Made by a program: the position numbers and the translations under genes. Positions 1 to 5,700 of a stretch of DNA of 6,722 bases are shown here, piece by piece (the stretch's first letter is position 1; each line of letters opens with the position of its first letter). The stretch is from the NCBI GenBank assembly GCA_019245255.1, contig JAFARV010000725.1:1-6722 (forward strand), written 5' to 3'. The stretch is from Acidobacteriaceae bacterium. GTDB lineage: Bacteria > Acidobacteriota > Terriglobia > Bryobacterales > Bryobacteraceae. The notes below the pieces were generated by a model. It ran no database searches and was not told the DNA's origin. It worked only from the letters and a program-made list of their open reading frames with translations.

Positions 1-86
1 CGTTCTCTAGGATCCGCGGCACACTGCGATTCGAATTCAATCCGCTGAGACCTCGCTCCCAAACCAATGAAGGCCCAACTCACTTC

Positions 87-163
87 TGGCGCGCCCGGAG
101 AGGCTCGAACTCCCGACCTATTGATTCGAAGTCAATCGCTCTATCCAGCTGAGCTACGGGCGC
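87..163 (-). tRNA. tRNA-Arg, anticodon UCG
   Basis: A complete cloverleaf folds on the minus strand. The 7-bp acceptor stem pairs GCGCCCG (163-157) with CGGGCGC (97-91), followed by discriminator G and an encoded CCA (89-87). The D arm has GCTC/GAGC with GG in the loop. The anticodon stem ATTGA/TCAAT encloses the loop CTTCGAA, which puts the anticodon TCG at 129-127 and so reads CGA arginine codons. The variable loop has 5 nt. The T arm GGGAG/CTCTC has one G-U pair around the loop TTCGAGC. Total length is 77 nt including CCA. The gene diverges from the plus-strand block and has a good -10 box just upstream. No poly-U terminator is seen in the remaining 86 bases downstream, so the transcript may continue out of the window. 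Confidence 0.97.
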
Positions 164-183
164 GCGCTCAGGCGACGCCTTTC

Positions 184-189
184 ATTATA
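184..189 (-). promoter_or_regulatory. -10 box of the tRNA-Arg promoter
   Basis: Read on the minus strand these bases are TATAAT, an exact sigma-70 consensus -10 hexamer. It would place the start of transcription near 177, about 13 bases ahead of the mature tRNA 5' end at 163, a normal leader length. No convincing -35 hexamer is visible at 16-18 bases spacing (around 206-213), so recognition would lean on the -10 element or on unseen factors. Confidence 0.55.
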
Positions 190-191
190 AG
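186..191 (+). promoter_or_regulatory. possible -10 box for the CYTH-MoxR block
   Basis: TATAAG on the plus strand overlaps the tRNA -10 box on the other strand. It would start transcription near 198, only about 8 bases before the ATG at 206, giving a nearly leaderless mRNA. The usual -35 position (about 163-168) falls at the tRNA gene end and shows no match. The call rests on position and one near-consensus hexamer only. Confidence 0.3.
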
Positions 192-205
192 GTCATCCGG
201 CGCAA

Positions 206-787
206 ATGCGGCATCATGGACCTATGGTGCAGGGCGGGGTCGAAACCGAGATCAAACTTCGAATTGCAGATCCTGGCTCGACAGCCGCACATCTCCGGTC
301 GGCCGGTTTCCGGGAAAGCGTCACTAGGCTCTTCGAAGCAAATACTCTTTATGACCGGCCCGACGAACAATTGCGGAACTCCGGTACGCTGCTGCGTCTC
401 AGGCAAGCGGGCGCAAAGAATGTCATTACCTGGAAGGGTCCCGGGCAGCCAGGCCCGCACAAAAGCCGCCCGGAAGTTGAAACCGGTATCGAGTCTCTCG
501 ACGCGCTCGCACAAATTCTCGAATCACTCGGTTATACACGCACCTTTCGTTATGAAAAATACCGGACAGAATTCCTGCGCGGCGGCGAGCCGGGTGTTGT
601 CACGCTGGACGAGACGCCGATCGGCAACTTCCTTGAACTTGAGGGTCCGGCGGAATGGATCGATCGTACCGCTTCGGAACTTGGGTTCTCTCCCGCGGAC
701 TACATTCTCGACAGCTATGGGAGACTTTATTTAGCCGACTGCGAACGCCGGCACGTGCAACCGACACATATGGTGTTTACGTCGTAG
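206..787 (+). CDS. CYTH-domain protein, class IV adenylate cyclase / tripolyphosphatase-like
   Basis: This 193-residue soluble protein belongs to the CYTH (triphosphate tunnel metalloenzyme) superfamily. These enzymes bind a triphosphate in an eight-stranded barrel with two divalent metals, and make cAMP from ATP or hydrolyse tripolyphosphate, thiamine triphosphate or similar compounds. The signature ExExK is ETEIK at residues 13-17. Basic tunnel residues are seen as LRLR (63-66), K77 in TWKGP, R88 and EKYR (117-120). Acidic metal-side residues are E90/E92, LDE (134-136) and LELEG (143-147). The C-terminal YILDSYGRLY (166-175) is typical of CyaB-like members, and the length fits a single-domain enzyme. 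Start: ATG 206 has a weak AAGG 13 bases upstream; ATG 224 (residue 7), six codons before ExExK, is an equally plausible start. The stop lies 19 bases before the MoxR gene, suggesting co-transcription. Sequence alone cannot tell cyclase from phosphatase activity. Confidence 0.9.
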   Translation: MRHHGPMVQGGVETEIKLRIADPGSTAAHLRSAGFRESVTRLFEANTLYDRPDEQLRNSGTLLRLRQAGAKNVITWKGPGQPGPHKSRPEVETGIESLDALAQILESLGYTRTFRYEKYRTEFLRGGEPGVVTLDETPIGNFLELEGPAEWIDRTASELGFSPADYILDSYGRLYLADCERRHVQPTHMVFTS

Positions 788-806
788 CCGACGGGGCGTT
801 TTGTAC

Positions 807-1814
807 ATGAACCGCACGCCTGGCATCTCTCCGATCACTGATCTGACGATCGAGCGCGCAGTCGCCGATCTCTCCAGGGTCCGCGAGGAGATCGCAAAGG
901 CCATCATCGGCCAAACGGATGTCATCGATGGAGTGCTCATTTGCCTGATCGCCGGTGGCCACGTGTTGCTCGAAGGCGTTCCAGGCCTGGGCAAAACGAC
1001 GCTCCTGCGCACGTTGGCACGCGCTCTTGAACTCCGTTACTCGCGTATCCAGTTCACGCCGGACCTCATGCCCGGCGACATTGTCGGAAGCATGGTGATG
1101 GAGGTGGACGACCGCGGCCATAAATCACTCGCCTTCCAGCGCGGACCGATCTTCGCAAATCTCGTGCTGGCCGACGAAATCAATCGCGCCACTCCCAAGA
1201 CGCAATCGGCGCTGCTCGAAGCGATGCAGGAACGTACCGTCACGAGCGGTAATCACACGCATGCACTAGAGACACCATTCCTCGTGATGGCTACCCAAAA
1301 CCCAATCGAAATGGAGGGCACCTATCCGCTTCCCGAGGCCCAGCTCGACCGCTTCCTGATGAAGATCGTGGTCAGCTATCCGACACGCGATGAGCTTGCG
1401 CGCATTGTTGAACTGACAACTCGCGAGGACGAGGTCCAGATTTGCCAGGTCCTCGATCGCGATCAAATCGCCGAGCTTAAAACGATTTGCAGGCAGGGGA
1501 TTGTAGCGCCGCACGTGCGGGACTATGCAGTTCGGCTCGCAATGGCCACTCAGCCGGGCACGCCCGATGTCCCGGAACTCACCAGCCGTTACGTCCGCTA
1601 CGGCAGCTCACCTCGGGGCGCACAATCATTGATTGAATGCGGCAGAGTACTGGCTCTGATGCAAGGCCGGCTGCATCTCAGCATCGACGATGTACGGCGT
1701 GTGGCTTTGCCGGTTCTGCGACATCGCATCATCCTCAACTTCGATGGACATGCAGATGGGATGACGAATGACACCCTGATCGAGTCGATTGTGCGAGACT
1801 TGCCGAGAAGCTGA
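807..1814 (+). CDS. MoxR family AAA+ ATPase
   Basis: A 335-residue cytoplasmic ATPase of the MoxR branch of AAA+ proteins, which form hexameric rings and act as chaperones or remodellers for vWA-domain partners. With M1 at 807, Walker A is GVPGLGKT (57-64), Walker B LVLADE (119-124), sensor 1 ATQN (162-165), arginine finger region LDRF (180-183) and the sensor 2 arginine lies in GSSPRGAQS (266-274). Family blocks FTPDLMPGDI and EGTYPLPEAQLDRF are intact, so it should be catalytically active. Length is normal for the family (about 310-350). Start choice: an in-frame TTG at 801 adds two residues, but the G-rich GGGG at 793-796 is 10 bases from ATG 807 and only 4 from the TTG, so ATG is preferred. 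It is followed after 25 bases by a DUF58 gene, its standard partner. The substrate cannot be deduced. Confidence 0.96.
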   Translation: MNRTPGISPITDLTIERAVADLSRVREEIAKAIIGQTDVIDGVLICLIAGGHVLLEGVPGLGKTTLLRTLARALELRYSRIQFTPDLMPGDIVGSMVMEVDDRGHKSLAFQRGPIFANLVLADEINRATPKTQSALLEAMQERTVTSGNHTHALETPFLVMATQNPIEMEGTYPLPEAQLDRFLMKIVVSYPTRDELARIVELTTREDEVQICQVLDRDQIAELKTICRQGIVAPHVRDYAVRLAMATQPGTPDVPELTSRYVRYGSSPRGAQSLIECGRVLALMQGRLHLSIDDVRRVALPVLRHRIILNFDGHADGMTNDTLIESIVRDLPRS

Positions 1815-1839
1815 GGATGTTTGAGGCCGGGCGATTCTT

Positions 1840-2727
1840 ATGCCGGAACCGTTAGTCAGCCGCGACTTCCTGGAAAGACTTGAGCGGCTCACGCTGCATT
1901 GGCAGAAGTCGTTTCCCGGGCTCGTTGGCGGACACAATCGCTCTGAGTTCGCAGGGCCCGGACAGGAATTTCTCGATCATCGCAATTTTCATCCGGGGGA
2001 CGATCTCAGAAGCGTCAACTGGCGCGCCTACATGCGTTTCGAGAAGTTCTTCCTGAAGATGTTCCACATCGAGCCGCGCGTGCCTGTGCGGCTCCTGATC
2101 GATGCCAGTTCCTCGATGGATGTTCGCGATTCGGGCGCCATCACGAAATTCGATTACGCCAGACGGCTTGCCGCGGCGCTGATTTACATCGGACTTGTAC
2201 AGCTGGATAGCATCGCCATTCAGCCGTTTACATCGGCGCTGCCCCAGCCTTTCATCGCCACAGGCGGGCGCCATCGGTTTGAGCTGGCCGAACGTTTTCT
2301 TCGCAATCTCACAGCGCAGGGACAAACTAACTTTCATGAAGTCGCGCGCGAATACCTGCGCGATTATCCACAGCGCGGATTGACGATCATTGTCTCCGAT
2401 TTCCTCGATGACCGCGACTGCATTAAGCCGCTGCAGTATCTTGCCGATTTCGGGCACGAGCTGCTGCTGGTGCAACTGTGGACGGAAGAAGATAGAAGTC
2501 CCCTCGCGGGCAGCGTCGAGTTATGCGATGCCGAGTCAGGACAGCGCCTGCTACTCGATGTCGATAAGCGCGCTGCGCATGAGTACACAGTCGCCTTCGA
2601 TGCGTACACTGAAACGCTGCGCCGGTTCGCGATGCGAAATTCCGGGCGCCATACCGGCATCTGCACCACAACCCCGCTCGAGGAAGCGCTCTTCGGAGAG
2701 CTGATGCTCGCCGCGCGGAGCGCGTAA
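1840..2727 (+). CDS. DUF58 domain protein (soluble vWA-like MoxR partner)
   Basis: This 295-residue protein has no membrane segment or signal peptide, so it is predicted cytoplasmic. The DUF58 signature spans residues 30-61: GGHNRSEFAGPGQEF, then the HRNFHPGDDLR block and VNWRAYMR. A vWA-like fold follows, with LLIDASSSM (85-93) giving an intact MIDAS D-x-S-x-S (D88, S90, S92) and IIVSDFLDD (183-191) as the second acidic strand. The size matches the short DUF58 proteins encoded next to MoxR ATPases; longer versions with N-terminal membrane helices exist elsewhere. By analogy with studied MoxR-vWA pairs it probably binds the ATPase ring, perhaps as an adaptor (inference). GAGG at 1823-1826 is 13 bases before the ATG, rather far, and no better in-frame start is seen. 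It ends 11 bases before the next ATG. Confidence 0.95.
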   Translation: MPEPLVSRDFLERLERLTLHWQKSFPGLVGGHNRSEFAGPGQEFLDHRNFHPGDDLRSVNWRAYMRFEKFFLKMFHIEPRVPVRLLIDASSSMDVRDSGAITKFDYARRLAAALIYIGLVQLDSIAIQPFTSALPQPFIATGGRHRFELAERFLRNLTAQGQTNFHEVAREYLRDYPQRGLTIIVSDFLDDRDCIKPLQYLADFGHELLLVQLWTEEDRSPLAGSVELCDAESGQRLLLDVDKRAAHEYTVAFDAYTETLRRFAMRNSGRHTGICTTTPLEEALFGELMLAARSA

Positions 2728-2738
2728 AGAACCCTGTA

Positions 2739-5700
2739 ATGCAGTTCCTGAACCTGAGCGCGAGCGAGTTATTTTTTCTGTTCGCTGGCATCGGTGGATT
2801 CATCACAAGCTTGTATTTGCTCGACCGGGCGCACCGCCGGCGCGTCGTCTCCACACTAAAGTTCTGGACTGGTTTTCTCGAGGCCCCAAGACCCAAACGG
2901 CGCAGGAAACTCGATCAGCCTTGGTCGCTGGTGCTCCAGCTGCTCAGCCTGTTTTTAATTTTGCTTGCGATTGCAGAGGTTCAGCTCGGACATCGAACGC
3001 GACCGGGAAGCCACGTCCTGCTTCTCGATACGTCCTCAGCGTCGGCCGTCAGAATCTCAGGCGGCACTGTGCTGGACCAGGAGAAAAAGCTGGCCGCTGC
3101 CTACCTCGCCCGAATTGGCCGTAAAGATCGAGTAATGCTTGTGCGCGTGGATGAGCTCACGCAGCCCGCAACACCATTTACTTCCGATCGTGATGAACTT
3201 CTGCGCGCGATCGATGCAAGCGTTCCGGAGTTCTCCGCGCTGAGTGTCGATCATGCGTTCGCTTTCGCTGACCATGCCCGGCACATTCCGGATGCCGAAC
3301 CGGGCGAGATCGTGTATATCGGCCCGCAACTAGGCGAGTCTCCAGGAAAATCATTTACTGTTCCTGAGCGCACGCGCCTCATTACTGTCGGACCGCTGCC
3401 CGCAAACAACGCGGGCATCCGGAGTGTAACCGTTTCGCAATCAGGCTCCGGTAACGCCTGGCACGCTGTTGTCGCAATCACCAACTATGCGCATGAACGC
3501 AAGCTTCTGGAGGTAGACGCTCAAATTCCGGGAACTGGACTGAAACGGCGTTTTCTTACGATCGATGCCGATCGCACACGGCTTGCGGAATACGATTTCG
3601 TTGCAAGCCAGCCGTCAGAGTTTCACGTCCGTATTCAAAGCGGCGACAGCTTCCCGGAAGACGACCAGGCTTCCGTCCATGTTGCTCCAGCGGTGCGGCG
3701 TGTCGCCGTTTTTACATCGAGGCCGGAGCTTCTGGGGCCTGCCCTGCGCGCTGGATCGGACCTCGAGGTCGACTGCTTTCCTCCATCCGCATACATTGCT
3801 AAGCCTCAAGCAGACCTCGCGGTCCAAGCTCAAGCAGACCTCGCGGTCTTAGACGGTTTTTCGCCTGCGGAGCGGCCGTCGATTCCGAGCTTGCGGATCA
3901 ATCCTCCTCCCCCAAGTTCACCGTTCCCGATCGCTGGGACGGTTACTCACCGCGCTATTGAGGCCTGGAGCGCTGATCCAAGTCTTTCCGCCGGATTGAG
4001 ACGGCGCGATACCATTCTGGCCTCCGCAAACGTCTTCCGGAGCTTTGATGTAAACACTGCGGTAGCTCTGGTCCGCGAGGGACCGGTCGCAATCGCAGTG
4101 GATTCCGGCGGCGATGCGGAACGTATGGCGGTTCTCGGCTTCGATCCGTTCGCGGAATCCCTTCGTTTCGATCCCGCCATGGCCCTGCTCTTGAGAAATC
4201 TCGTGCGATGGGCGATTCCCAACGCACTGAAGAGCAATGACGCATCAGCCGCCAGGCTCGGGCTGCACGAGATTGCACTGGATGCGCCATTCGAGTCCCG
4301 GGAGGTTAGCGTTAAGGACGCTTCCGGCTCGTCCATTCCGTTCTCGCTGCGAAGTGGCCTGCTGCAATTCTTCTGTGCGCGTCCGGCGACCATCACTCTT
4401 CGTACACCGCGTCAGAATGCCGTCGTTCGTACCGTCTTGCCCGATTTCAGCCCTTTAACCTGGGATTTCGGTTCGAATGCCGCGCACGGTCTTCCGCGGC
4501 GATATGCGGTTGCGAGCTTCACGCCCTGGCGATGGCTTGCGGCTGCGGCCGGACTGATTCTCGCATTCGAATGGTTCCGGTTTGGGCATCGCAACCGAAT
4601 GCACACACTTTTAAAAGTGTGTGGTTTGGCCGCGGTAGTGGGCGCATTGCTTGTGCCCGATTTAAGAGTTAAGCAGGAACGGCCGGCGGTGCTCGCAGTC
4701 GTTGATGTCTCGGATAGTATCGGAGGCAAAGGCCGCGAGACCGCGATCAAACGCATTTCCGATATCGCGGCATACAAACCCGCGAACTGGTTGCGCATTG
4801 CCCCGTTTGCTCGTGACCTGGGCGCTGCGCGGGAGTTCTCTCACGTACGAGTCGATTCTGTGAATGGAAGCGACGCAACGGACATTGAGCGTGCCCTCGA
4901 GCAAGGAATGACGTTGCTGCCGTCCGGTTATGTCCCACGGCTGGTGCTTGTGAGCGACGGCAACGAAAATCAGGGCAGCGCGGTGCGCGCCATTGAACGG
5001 CTGAAGGCCACTGCCATTCCTGTGGACACGATTCCAATAGGCTCGGCGGGCGCTAAAGAACTGCGCGTTCGATCGATCTCCATGCCCGCGCGAGCGTATG
5101 CGGGCGAGAGTGTTCCCATCGATCTGATGCTCGACTCCCCGGTTGATACGCGTGCCAAGGTGGACGTATCCGCTGCTCAAAAGGCGCTGGGCTCGGAGAA
5201 CGTCGATCTGCATGCCGGGAGCACGCCGGTCCGCATCCGAACACGACTGACCAGCGCGGGCGCCGCTATCTTATCCATACAAGTCACGGCCGGAAACCTC
5301 GGTTCCGTCCGTACGGAGCGCGCGATTACCCTGACCCAGCCTCGCGCCCTCTATATCTCCGAAGATCCGCCGGGAACCGAGAGCAACCTTTTGGGTGCGC
5401 TGGAGAAAGCCCAGTTTGAAATCACGCGCGATACGTCGCTGCTGCGCAGCGGGCTGGCCGGCGTGCAACTGATCATCCTCAACAACGTCGATCCTCACGA
5501 GTTCTCCCAGCCTGAAGCGGAACATGTCGCCGATTTCGTCGAGCGCGGCGGTGGATTGATACTGATCGGTGGCGAGCGCGAACTCTATCGAACAGATTCG
5601 CAGGCAGGACCAATCGACCGTGTGCTCCCGGCGCGCCTGTTGCCGCCTGAGACCCCGGAAGGAATCTGCGTAGCTCTGGTTATCGACAAATCTTCATCGA

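Noticed and set aside
67..327. 86-codon plus-strand ORF across the tRNA
   Set aside because: It reads through the antisense strand of tRNA-Arg and into the CYTH gene in the wrong frame, with no domain features.
216..734. 172-codon plus-strand ORF in another frame over the CYTH gene
   Set aside because: No recognisable domain; it overlaps a gene with clear family motifs and is a frame shadow.
801..806. TTG 801 as start of the MoxR gene
   Set aside because: It adds only two residues and lies 4 bases from the G-rich ribosome site, against 10 for ATG 807.
1852..2475. 207-codon minus-strand ORF opposite the DUF58 gene
   Set aside because: Antisense shadow of a clearly coding region, a common effect in G+C-rich DNA; no family motifs.
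4602..4623. Palindrome as a rho-independent terminator
   Set aside because: The stem is A/T-rich in the middle, no U-run follows, and the reading frame continues for at least 2 kb.
4662..5213. 183-codon minus-strand ORF, and a similar 174-codon one at 6138-6662
   Set aside because: Both lie opposite the long fused ORF, whose frame encodes clear vWA/GATase1-like motifs; their products show nothing recognisable.
5472..5590. Active glutamine amidotransferase site
   Set aside because: The GGGLILIGGE strand-turn is present but no Cys sits at the nucleophile position, so this is a GATase-like fold without the expected catalysis.
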